Below, piece after piece: positions 50,301-61,000 of a DNA stretch of 64,000 bases (its first letter is position 1; the number at the start of each line of letters is the position of its first letter). Under the pieces are notes generated by a model that worked only from the letters and a program-made list of their open reading frames with translations, was not told the DNA's origin and did not search any database. The translations under genes were made by a program, and so were the position numbers. Where the stretch lies: contig VZRZ01004912.1 in assembly GCA_013398175.1 (NCBI GenBank), positions 959,881-1,023,880 on the forward strand, given 5' to 3'. This DNA comes from Climacteris rufus. Taxonomy: Eukaryota; Chordata; Aves; Passeriformes; Climacteridae.

Positions 50301-50861
50301 AGTGCCTAATGTTTCGAAGGATAAATTAACTGCAGCAGCTTTTCAGTCCCAGAACCAGAAAATACTGGAAACTATATTTCATGTCTCTTTTTCTCCTCAA
50401 AACGTTAATTGTAGCTTTTGCAGAAAAGCATTGAAAATTCAGTAAAGCAAAATTCCCTGGAGTAGCAAAACACAAGAGTCAGCTCTCTACCCAACTGGCC
50501 AAATCTGAATTACTTCTGCAAGACTCAGATTTCAGAGTATGCTCACCTACACTGCAAACCAGGAAATGTTCCTAAATTTCTACTGGACCTAAATGTATGC
50601 ATAGCCAGGGAATGCAGGGACTCTGTGTGGAGGAGGTCCAGGGCTCGTTAACAAGGCCCTGCTGTCTTCAACATCACCACTGAGCACCTCAAAACTGAAG
50701 CTCATCAGTAGAGTTCCATAATTTAATCAGTAATTCAAAATTTGTGTTAATTGGCAATAAATTAATATAAATTAAATTCCCCAAGTCAAGATACTTTACC
50801 CACAACAAACTCAACATTTAGGAAAATCCTTATCTGTCCTTTTCCCGTGTTTTCATTGAGC
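47364..50861. other. Unique sequence with one acceptor-like site
   Basis: A strong plus-strand acceptor (CTTTCTTTTTCCAG) at about 47437-47450 precedes an open frame ending at 47562, but no donor precedes a stop, so no exon is called. 50050-50240 is AT-rich, non-repetitive and could be a conserved non-coding element. Otherwise nothing recognised. Confidence 0.4.
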
Positions 50862-50880
50862 AGTGTACTTGTAGTACACT
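50862..50880. repeat. Perfect hairpin, 8-bp stem, 3-nt loop
   Basis: AGTGTACT at 50862-50869, loop TGT, AGTACACT at 50873-50880. No following T-run and no known regulatory match. Confidence 0.8.
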
Positions 50881-53851
50881 TTCCAGTGTATTTGTTACAT
50901 GACAGGACCTTCAACTGCATGGCTGCAGGCATTTTCACCACTGAACCCTGCCACATCCACCATGAATTATTCAACCATGAGTGAAGAGGAAGTGTCTTCA
51001 TGTGACAAGGACTTTTTTTGCTGCTTTACCACCCTTACTTAAAATCTTCCAGATATCAGAAGTGGGAGTTGACTTCTTAGTATTTTCAATAGTACTAGTA
51101 GCTTCAAAATACTATATCCAAAAGCATTTTACCACATAGTATCAAAGGAGACATTACCTTGGTAACAGCTGAGCAAAACTGAAATTTTCAGCACTCAGGG
51201 AATGTCAATGCCTCATAGAATTGAGACCTTATAAGTTAAAACATTTCAAAAAAAAAAATCAATAAAATTCAGATTTCTTTAAAAGATGATAATTTCATCA
51301 AATAAGGTAAGATTCTTCAGAGTGGATGTCAAAAGATGTATTTCTAGCCCAAATGCACAAGCCTCTGGCTTTGTCAAGTATCTGATTCAAAGCATGTGGC
51401 TACAAATACTTTTTTTTTTTGTCTTTTTAATACTTAGGAGTTAAAATACAAATGAAACAGAATACTTTTTTTCTTTTGCATTACTCTGAAAAACGCTAGA
51501 ATATGGTGTTGTATTTTTTTGTCCAAACAATCATATTCTATGTGATGCAGACACCTGACAAAATTTAAAGCTAACATTCAAGGTCTGGCAAAGTTAAAGT
51601 GACTAAAAATAGAGTCTTATTTAACAGTGTCTTATAAGAATAATTATATGAAAATGGAGAGAAGAGCCAGGCAAATTCAATAACTGGGGAACTTATTAGG
51701 ACCATGATTAACTGGGATACCAAAGAGTAAATTAGAATATTTTGGGAGATTTGGCATCCTTGAATAAACACCGTTTCACAACAATCAGACAGAAGGGGAA
51801 AAAACTATTACCATCCTGCAGACCTGGCACCTCTCACTGAAAGTTCATAAGAGAAAACCAGGCTGCAATGGCCCTACACCAATCAAAAAACCTGTAAAGA
51901 CTGAGACTGGGAGATGGCACTATAAAAATCATAGACAGACTCAGAAACCAGACTGAGTGAATTACGTGTTGGCCTTTGAGAAGCAAATCAAAATAATCAG
52001 CAGAGAAATTCAAGCAGCATTTGAACATTGACCACTGGAATCTAAGAGCAGCAGCAAGTCTTCGAGGTTTTTCTTTTTTTTAAAGTGAACTCAAGCAAAT
52101 CTAATAAAACTTGGCAATTGTTAACATATCACCGTAACTACAGGTTTAATAATGTCCCATAAACTTGAAGAATTTGAAATTCGTTGCTGCAGAGCAGCTT
52201 TTGCATTCGCTTTGCAACACACCCATTTTCACACTCAAAGACATCAGAAAAGAAGATTAAAGTTTATTTTTCTTTTGATAAAGAAGTTAAGCAGATTTTG
52301 GCAGCTTGCCATCAATTTGACCCCATCTCCCAACTTCCCCCCTGCCCAAACACTATAAATTAATCTTACACTGGCTGAGAGGAAAAAAAAAGTGAAAAAC
52401 TTCCAACATTCAAGTCCTTTGGCTGAACCTCTCAGGGGCATATCCCATGGTGACAATCGTTAGTCTTGACTATCTCAATTGGCCTCTTCCCCAGAACTAT
52501 GCCTATAGCACAAATTTCCATTTTCTCTTGGTCTAGATGTCACCATGATCCACAATTTCTTATTCATGTTCTCCGGAAATACCTACTGTGACACTCCTCT
52601 TCTGGACTAGCTGCTGGTCTCACACAAGTACATTTGTGGAGTAACCTCACTCATCTGAAGTCAATCCAGGTTTCCACTATGCAGCCTAAGAGCAGAGTAT
52701 GGGCCTACAAAGCTAGTCCCACAAATCAGCACTTAAATCCAGGAAATATTCAGAGAGGAAAAATTTTTAGTTGATTTTGACTTCAACGCAATTTAGATGA
52801 AGATTTTTATAACTCATTTGCCTAGCAATGAATTTACAAAAGAGTGAACAAATAATACAAGGGGACTCCCACCTTACAGACACATAAGTGAAGCGTACAC
52901 CGGTTATCTTAGGCCACTTTTTAACTTAATGTTAAGAACCGATATCCCAATATTCCTTCTGAAAACTTAACCACTTTTTTCTGATAGTAACTCTGCAGTA
53001 GTTTCCTTCAATGCTAAATCCCCAGCTTCTTCACTTAGATAAGCGATGAACTGAAATGATTTTTCAGGACAGACCAAAAATGGAGGAAAGTTTCAGAGTT
53101 TCTAACAAGTCCAAATTTCATGAAACTGAAAGCTGGTTGTTACATCACTCTACGAAAAAATATTTATATTGGCTCTGGCTTTAAGGTTACGTTTCTCAGT
53201 TCATGCAAGTGGCAGGAAACACACAGAACCTAATCAAGAGATAGTCCACAAGGCTTGCTCAATGAAACGTTAAATAAAGGCTTCTTATGAAAACAAAAAG
53301 ATGCAGCTCAGGAAATGAGCTTGGTCATCTCACAACTCTCTGTTGTTCTACAGCCAAGAATTGGCTAAACATTATATTATCACTGTAAACAATGCACAGG
53401 GAAAATAGTGCTATCAGGATTTGCCCTAAAAGTGAGTCTGAAGAGGACTTAAGTGACTTATGAGCCTCAGCTTTATTTTTGAATCTGACTTAAAAGACTA
53501 ATTCAGATCTTAATGAAAACCAGGGAATGTAGGTTTCAAGTCATGTACTTGTGAGGAATTTACTTAAAATCTAAAATGCAGTTTTATGCACAAGCCAGAA
53601 AAACATGTAAGAGAATATACTTACAAAATGTGAACTCAAACAAATCCAAAGACCTTCTTTGAGAAGGAAACTCTTTCTATTTTTCAATGCACAAGATCGT
53701 TGTTAGTAGAAAATAAATAACATGAAAGAGGCGGAAGAGGACAGGGGAAATTGCTCTGCAAAAGAAAAACAAAGAACAGCAGTCACAAACTTCTCATGAA
53801 CTCCTGAACTACCAAGTTAACCAAGGTAATCTATGTCTGTCCTCCATACTT
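50881..53851. other. Unique AT-rich non-coding sequence
   Basis: A T-run of 10-11 lies at about 51410-51420. No gene or repeat family recognised. Confidence 0.45.
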
Positions 53852-54381
53852 CTAGTCCAGCCCTTCTTTCATCTCTTCAGCCTTGATGCTGTAACTTGTG
53901 TGTGTTCGTAAGGGTGAACTGTGTATTAGCACAGTGAATGTGATCTCTGAGTTTCCAGTGGGGTTCTCATACTGGTACACATCAGCCTCAGACAAAGCAT
54001 TTTTTTTCAGGTTTTCCAAGTGTGACAACAGTGTCTTGTATTAATATCATTACCTCTATTTTTATTTGACAGTACGACTGCATTTACATTTTGGGGAAAG
54101 TCTGTACAAAGGGATGGCTTTGGAGCTTGGCTCCTGTATGCGTTCTTAGCTTGTAACATGGTGAAACTAATAGCTATTTTTATTTCATCTGGCAGGGAGT
54201 TTTGCAGTCGATGTAGGATTGCATCTCCTGTGACCACAGGGTTTCCCAGATTTCCCAACTGTTTAATTGCTCTATGCTACGTGAGGTTGCATTTTCCGAG
54301 AGAGAAGGAGCTATCTCATGCAGCCAGGGCTCTGCAAGGCAGCCAGCATTCTTGAAACGCAGTCTTTGTTCAGTGACTAGT
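53852..54381 (-). pseudogene. Exon-like cluster with frame breaks (unconfirmed)
   Basis: On the minus strand a strong acceptor (CATTTTCTTTTCCTACTAG) ends near 54382. The following 530 bases hold several adjacent protein-like frames in different phases. The first begins SLNKDCVSRMLAALQSPG. A long one contains NPVVTGDAILHRLQN (54007-54258). The last contains ENLKKNALSEADVYQYEN and ends AEEMKEGLD at a TAG (53852). Moving from one to the next needs frame changes. This pattern would fit a decayed exon or retrocopy, but overlapping open frames of this size also arise by chance. The family is not recognised and no repaired reading is proposed. Confidence 0.2.
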
Positions 54382-57264
54382 AGGAAAAGAAAATGAGTAC
54401 AATTTCATTGGATAGAGAACCACAATCAAATAAAGAGTTTATGCTTAAAAATTGCTATCAGACTGAGAGATTAAGACAGCAAAAGATGTTTAACACAAAA
54501 ATTACTATAATGGAATGATTTGTTGAAGTATCTTCATTTCTGACACTAAAATTTCATAACCCCTTGATTTCTAGAAGGGGAAAAGGGGGAAAAGGGAAAA
54601 AGAAAGAGACAACCAAGTGAGTTGGATGTCTGGACAATCAATGAATATAGTTGGTTTGTTTTTACTTTCCTCTCTTCCTGAATGAATTAATGAAACTCTT
54701 GAACTTTGGCCTCTTTTCAGTCTAGAGCAGCAAGGGGACTGCCTGACTTAGTATCCCCCACAACCCACAGCATTGCTGTTGGAAGACTTTAACATGAGAA
54801 CACTGTGTGCTTGTTTGGCATTGCATTCCCTAGAGAAAATATGGTAGAGAGTGTATAGATTAAATTTAGCTAGATTTGGACATTAAGAAACAATATTTGG
54901 TGCCTTGATAGTAAAGATCAAGAGAGGTCACTCTATACGTGGTTTTCTTTGTAGGTTTAGAATGCCTTTGTCTTTCTCATTCCTTTTTCCTTTTCTTTTT
55001 ATGGCATTGATGTTGCATAGCAGACAACCATTCCATCTTTCTTGGTGATGCTGGTTAGACAGGATAGGAAGATTGTGTTAGGAAAATAATTCAGGATTCT
55101 CTGAAGCACTCAAAAGTCTTTCAGCATGCCTCACAATTAATTTCAAGTGTCTGATGAAAAGTCAGGCCCTGTAACACAGTTTTCCTTTGGCTTCAAAATC
55201 TAATGGAGAAAAATCCCTACCATCAGAAAACCAAAATTTCAAGTCTGAAATGAGAGGGGTTTTGGATTTTCTAGTTGCACATGAAATGCCACTATTCACT
55301 ACATATCCTCAGCACTGCACCAACTAATAACAACACAGCTATAGTTGTCTGCAGCCATTGCTTTGCAGACAATAAAAAGACTCGCTTTTAAAGTGTGGTG
55401 CCAACAACAGTTTCAGGTCATTTCCCTACTGGCTTTTCCTGTCTGGTATGCCTTTCAGAGTTTTGGCTCTGTTGACACTGCAGGTTAAATGAAACAAAAA
55501 ATCCCAACAGAAGCCACAAAACTCAGCAACTCAGTCTTTTTTATCTATCTAAGTGTTTTTAAGCCTGCTCATCACCATGGGATCCAAGTGCCCCTTTTCA
55601 CATTTCAGTGTTTCCAAGAGGATCAAGTCATGGTAAGACCATAATACTTGAGTGGCTGTTTTAAGAAAAGATTGCTTTAGAGAGGAAACAAGTCCTCTTC
55701 CATAGAAATAACCCTGAACAAGACAAATTAGAGGTGGAATAGGAGAGAAAGTAAACGGGCTGTTTTTTCCTTGGCAAAAAGATTAGTAGAGTTGGCAACA
55801 TATGGAAGCAGAGTTGTAAAGAGTTGGAAGAAAATGCTTTGCTCTAACCTTAAAGTGCAAAGAGGTCACCGTTCTTTCAAAGAGCTTCCCTTGGGATAAT
55901 GTGAGTATGGATCGTCCCATACTTCATGGATTGAATAACCATCTGAAAGTAGAATACTTTGAGATAAACTGAGATTAGTTTCTTGCATTGACATCTGCTT
56001 GGAAAATCTAGTGCAAGGGTCATTTGGCTTGCTATGTTAATGATAATACTGCCAACAACCAGTGTCAAAACAATGAGAAATTTGTAAAGATCTGGCACAT
56101 AACATCCTGCTTAATAAATTCAAAGGTTTGAACATGACAGCATATTGTCATGTAGTAATATAATACCTTAAATTTGCAGAGCCAGATTCAACCCATAAGG
56201 AGACCTATTATGGATTTCAATACACACGCTTACTGCAATCTGAATGAATTATTTGAATACATACTTAGCTGAATACATATCAACAGCAGTATACACAGAA
56301 TGAAGGAAAATTGTGTTCCTTTTTTCTTTGTATTATATGCAATCAAGGAACAAATGTATTTTTTCACACCTATTTGCATCTATGTTTTTGCAAAAAGAAA
56401 ATTATACATTTAAATGCTAGGCAAGATTAACTGTTAAAAAGACCTGGCTGGCATGCTTTAGTTAGCATAAGATAACAGAAGCACAATCATTCAAAAAAAA
56501 AGGCACAGTAACCTTTTTGATGAAGGGAAAGCACTGAAATGAAAGAGATGTGCTTGAGTCACCCAACATGGACAAACTGGTCAGGCGGACAATGAAGAAA
56601 GGGACAGGATAACCAAGCATCAATTTGGGAGAGGCATGTTAGTACTGATTTCTTGATTCTCCCCCAGCAATTTGCTAGACTGATCACCTACTGGAGTGCC
56701 TAAAAAACAGCTGTCTTACACCGTTACTTGGCGAGTCAAAATGAATACTCAGGATAAAAATCCTCATTCTGGAAGTTCCACTGGCAAATTTTATCATACA
56801 TCTTCCCAGAAAGAGGAAAGTTTTCAATTATCAGGATTAGTCATAGCATTTCTGCTGAGGCAGGCACCACTGTCTTCTTTTGCCTCCTTCAGAACACCTG
56901 ATGAGAAGACTGTGGACAGAACAGGAACACATCTGGAAGGACCACAGACTGGGCATAACATTGGACAATCCCTATGCTTCCACAGGATATAAATGGAGAG
57001 GCGTAAAAGAAATGGACATAGACTAACAATGCCTGTTCTTGTTCCCAAAATGGAGCTGTACGAAGAGTGAAAGTTTTCTCTTACAATAAAGTTCCTCTGT
57101 CAGTAGCAAATGTGGGAGAAGTGACCCAATGCTATTTTGTTATCCAAGACACCAGCATACCTCTTTGGCCACATAGAGAGAGCTGGTGGAGGCAGAGGGG
57201 GAAGCTGGGCAGTGTGGAGAGATGGCTCGCTAATCCTGTCAGGAGAAAAAGTGTTTCACGTCAC
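54382..57264. other. Unique non-coding sequence
   Basis: A purine tract AAGGGGAAAAGGGGGAAAAG lies at about 54575-54600. Frame 56696-56992 (plus) has no domain. No gene or repeat family recognised. Confidence 0.45.
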
Positions 57265-57480
57265 TCAACAGCATCTCCACAGGGCAGTTACGGGAGGAGC
57301 GCTGACAGCCTCTGAAAGGAACCGCAGCCAGTTGTCCTCCCACAGGAAGAGGTCGGCTTTGACACGAAACTTGTAGGGTGGGGGAGATGAAAGTGTGGGG
57401 GAGGGACATCTGGGCTCCACGCAGGATTTCACCTTGTTCTGCCCCACGAGCAATCCCGACTGCTTCCAACTAGCCTGTCC
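57170..57480. other. Small GC/CpG-enriched block with G-runs
   Basis: Richer in G+C and CpG than surrounding DNA, with GGGTGGGGGAG and GTGGGGGAGGG (57376-57404) able to supply four G-runs separated by one long loop. It encloses the candidate exon at 57265-57369. Too small for a classical CpG island. Confidence 0.4.
57265..57369 (-). other. Candidate exon in GC-rich block (unconfirmed)
   Basis: On the minus strand the tract CATCTCCCCCACCCTACAAG (AG at 57370-57371) is a very good acceptor. The next 35 codons read FRVKADLFLWEDNWLRFLSE, then AVSAPPVTALWRCC and a TGA at 57265. Codon third positions are GC-rich compared with the flanks and the start of the peptide looks protein-like. The frame is open upstream too (to 57492). 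No donor is clear before the stop, so this would be a last exon, but no AATAAA was noticed close by. The family is not recognised. Confidence 0.2.
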
Positions 57481-57824
57481 TTTCTGACCCATTCACTAAG
57501 CAGTTCTGTAGCGCTCTCATTCCCTGACTTTCAAACTTTAAACTTGCCAAACCTGCTGCCAAAAATAAAGATAGAAATAACATTGGAGTTGAAAGACTTT
57601 TCAATGTAAGGAAGAGCTGCAGGGACAGAGCAGGGACTCTTGCCACACGTGACACAGCATAACTACCATACCACAGCACACACTGGTAAGTACATTTAGC
57701 AGCCAATTTTACAGACTTATCCTGCTTTTCTTTAGAAGTCAGGCTCTTTCAGTCACTGGTGCATTTGAATGATTCTCAGGAGGAGCAGTAAATAAGTGTA
57801 GACAAAGAGGGGAAATATCTATAG

Positions 57825-57830
57825 AAGGGA
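57825..57830. other. Target-site duplication, left copy (AAGGGA)
   Basis: AAGGGA directly before the solo LTR, repeated exactly at 58091-58096. Confidence 0.85.
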
Positions 57831-57873
57831 TGAATTCACCCAAGACGTCAGCAGGGTTAAATAAGAATGCACC

Positions 57874-57879
57874 TTTATT
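57874..57879 (-). terminator. LTR polyadenylation signal
   Basis: AATAAA on the minus strand (TTTATT on plus) in the context GGTAATAAAGGTGCA, about 130 bp after the TATA box. Confidence 0.72.
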
Positions 57880-58003
57880 ACCGCGATGCCTGTTATTACG
57901 GCTTATCCCGGTAATCAGTCGAAGACGCAGAAATAATGAGAGCCGGACTTCGGGCTGTGTTCAGAGCAAGGGCGGAAAAGGGGGGAACCCCTTTCGTTTA
58001 ATT

Positions 58004-58011
58004 CTTATATA
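58004..58011 (-). promoter_or_regulatory. LTR TATA box
   Basis: TATATAAG on the minus strand. The predicted start falls near 57975-57985, at the foot of the GC hairpin. Confidence 0.7.
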
Positions 58012-58090
58012 CACTTTTAGAAATCACAGATCATTGGAGAAAGTTAACACTTCCGTCTCTAACTATATTGGTTAAAAGAAGTGTCCGTCA

Positions 58091-58096
58091 AAGGGA
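58091..58096. other. Target-site duplication, right copy (AAGGGA)
   Basis: Exact match to 57825-57830, directly abutting the LTR end. Confidence 0.85.
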
Positions 58097-61000
58097 TCTG
58101 TGTCCATGGGAAAGGAATGTAAAAAGATAATTTTTACAACAACATAGCTATGTTTACAGAAATCGTCCTTGAGACTGTCTAACAGAGAAAACTAGCTATT
58201 TTACAGTGAAAAATGGGCAACACACCTTAATCACATCATAAATGTCTGTATTCATGCAAAGTTACCACTTCCAGTGTGCAAATAAGAAATCATACAAAAT
58301 AAGTGTTATCTTCATTCTACCTGAGAGCAACAAATCCTTACTGAGTCCATAGGACTCATCATCCCCACACCATGACAGAGCACTCCAAGGGACAGGGTAT
58401 TCAGCTGTGACCAAGGACCTAAATCTTCCTCCCAAAAGACACTTCATGTTTTTAAAACACAAAGGTGTCTGGGTTACACATGGGCATCTGGGTTTTTACA
58501 CAAGGTATTCTTAACTGTCTAGGAGGTTTATACAGCATTTTTATTGCAGCACACCGCCTGCTTTCTGCCACTCCCTCTGTGGCAGCAACCACACATCCCT
58601 CCCAGAGACCTTTGTCCTTCTCTTCTAGACCCTCAGAACCCCTTGAAAGGGACAATAATTCTTGCCTCAAAAAGCAAGTGAAAACTGCTTTTTCGTGATA
58701 CATGACATCACATAGGGCAGCCCCTCGTCCAACAGGGAATAAAATTCAGAGGTCTGGCTGCTCCTTTGTTTCAGTTACACCTCCACATCACATTTTCCCT
58801 GCTTTGGTGGATTAAAGTTGAAAGGCTTTACAGGAGATATGTCTGTTACAGTGATGTAAACAATAAATAATTATAGGAAAGAGGAAAAAAAAAGAATGAT
58901 TTATTGAAGACTATGCACTTCTATAAAGTAAATAACTGAACTTTCAATTTAAGTGGACATTTTTACTGCCAAATAAATCTCCTTGCACAGATATGAAAAG
59001 AGGAGAGACTTCATGTAGTAGACAGCAAAAGAAAAGTTGGAGGAATTCAGGGAGTGCCAGCGAGCAGACGGGGCCAGATTTGTTATAGATGCTGCTGGTT
59101 TAGACCAACCTAGGATTGTTTATATGCTCATCTGCCATTGAATGATAATATTGTACAGTAAGATATAGCAACATAAACAAATTGCTGCTGAGTAAGAAAA
59201 AAACATGCCTATCCAGCAGCCTTCACGTCATGAAAACTGCAAAGACCTAGATATTTGCTTTGCCCAAATATGGACCACCAGGACTCTTGAGATAAGCTCC
59301 TAAAGTTAGGTAGTGCATCTATTTTTATGCTTTTAAATGTCATACTTTGAAAAACATTTAGGTACCCAACAGTTCTGCTGGACCACAAAGAGAAGTGGAA
59401 TTTTCAGCAGTAGATCACTGATCTACCTTTGAAGATTTTGATAAAGATAGGTCTGTGGACTGATCTGCATACCAAGAACCAGAGTTCAGGTATGTGCAGT
59501 ATTAGACACTACTTGCCTTGTTGTGCTAGTTGTCCTAAAGCACCAAAGGTCAAATTATAGTTACTGGACAGAGAACCCCACTGTAAATGAGAATGGTCTG
59601 ATAGATCTGGTGGACCAACACAGGAACAATATTTGCACCTAGTTTATTACCTGAATCAGGTGCTACATTTGGACACATCCAGTTTCTGGTGAAGATGACA
59701 GTGACCTGAGCTTCTTATCACTTCTGAGAAATGTTCAGGCCAAAGCCTGGGGTCTTAATACCCTTTGCTGATTTCTGCTCTGCAGTTTCTATACAATGCA
59801 GTGGTAGAAATAACACAATTTTCTTGGTCTACATGGATTATTTTGACAACCTAGAGAAAGAGAATTTAAAACCTAGTGTCCTTAATTTTCACCAGCTACT
59901 CCCTCTAACTGTCCTTTTCCAATGAACCAAATCTTATTTCTTTTTTATCTCATTTCCCACAAAGTCAAAGTACAGTTGACACTCCCTGAAGTAACATAAC
60001 AGATATGGATATACCTCAAACATGTGAACTCAGGAGAGATTTGGAAAGTTTTATGTATGTGAAATAATTGAATTCACACACCACTGGCTTTTATCTCAAA
60101 GAATGGCCACACAAAATGCTGAGTGTGATTCCTAAGGGGTGAAATACTACTGCACTCATTAGATTTCCATCTGATCTGATGTACAGTCTTAACAATTTTA
60201 TGGAATATGATATATCCCTCAGGGTTAGAGTGAACTTTGACAGGTCACAATTTTAAAGCCCCAAAACAGGAATTTGTGGAAGACATTTGCAAATCAAAAA
60301 CAATTTTGCATGAACAAAACCAGAGAATAAGACAACCATGGGAGAGAGGTAGGGAGAAGAAAGAAATACATCCTGCATATTGTTTAATATTTGTTTTACT
60401 ATCGCACTTCACTTTATTTTCAGTTAGTCTATCTCTGAGGCTTCTTTGGTGCGTTTCCTTAAAAATTAGGAATCCCTACTTTAGCATGAAAGAGCTAGTT
60501 AAGATTATTCTTCATCCAGGTGCAAATACAATGAATCTTCCAAAATACGTAATAGACATTTTTGGTCATGGCTGGTGAATTTAAAGAGCTCCCCCTGTTT
60601 TGTGACCACATACAAGAAATCCACATTTCTGTAGCCAAATCAAGCAGATTGCAAACTTTTCTCTAGAACTGGAGTAGTCTTTGAAGTCAGAAACTCAGAG
60701 TGATGAAATTAAAATGCAATAGGACATTAGTTCACTGAGTTCATGTACCAGCAAAAATCTGCTTTAAGATTTGAAACTGAAGTTAAAAGCACAATAAAGA
60801 TACAAATTCCTGCTAATCTGAAACTTTCTCTTTCTCACCTTGTCATAAAAGCCCTTTGTGCCTGTAGCCACAGTCCCTTATCTATCCTCCAGACTCTGCC
60901 AAAAGGAAGCTGACACCTCATCAGAAGATATCTGGAGAGAATGGTACTGCTTGAACCCTGCCTCTATCTTCAGAATGATATTTTAGTCTATAAGGGATGG

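Larger units (their letters stand above)
57831..58090 (-). mobile_element. Solo LTR of an endogenous retrovirus, 260 bp
   Basis: Read on the minus strand it starts TGACGGACAC and ends GGGTGAATTCA (TG...CA, TGA/TCA termini), with a perfect 6-bp AAGGGA duplication. A TATATAAG box lies at 58004-58011 and an AATAAA at 57874-57879, followed by GTGCA as a likely cleavage site and a U5 of about 40 bp. U3 is only about 80 bp. Just after the TATA box is a hairpin, AAAGGGG/CCCCTTT (57977-57994). The element is CpG-rich compared with its surroundings, suggesting it is fairly young or was little methylated. Six-bp duplications are usual for class II (alpha/beta-like) retroviruses. No internal retroviral genes remain. 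Frame 57830-58075 is a shadow. Confidence 0.87.
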
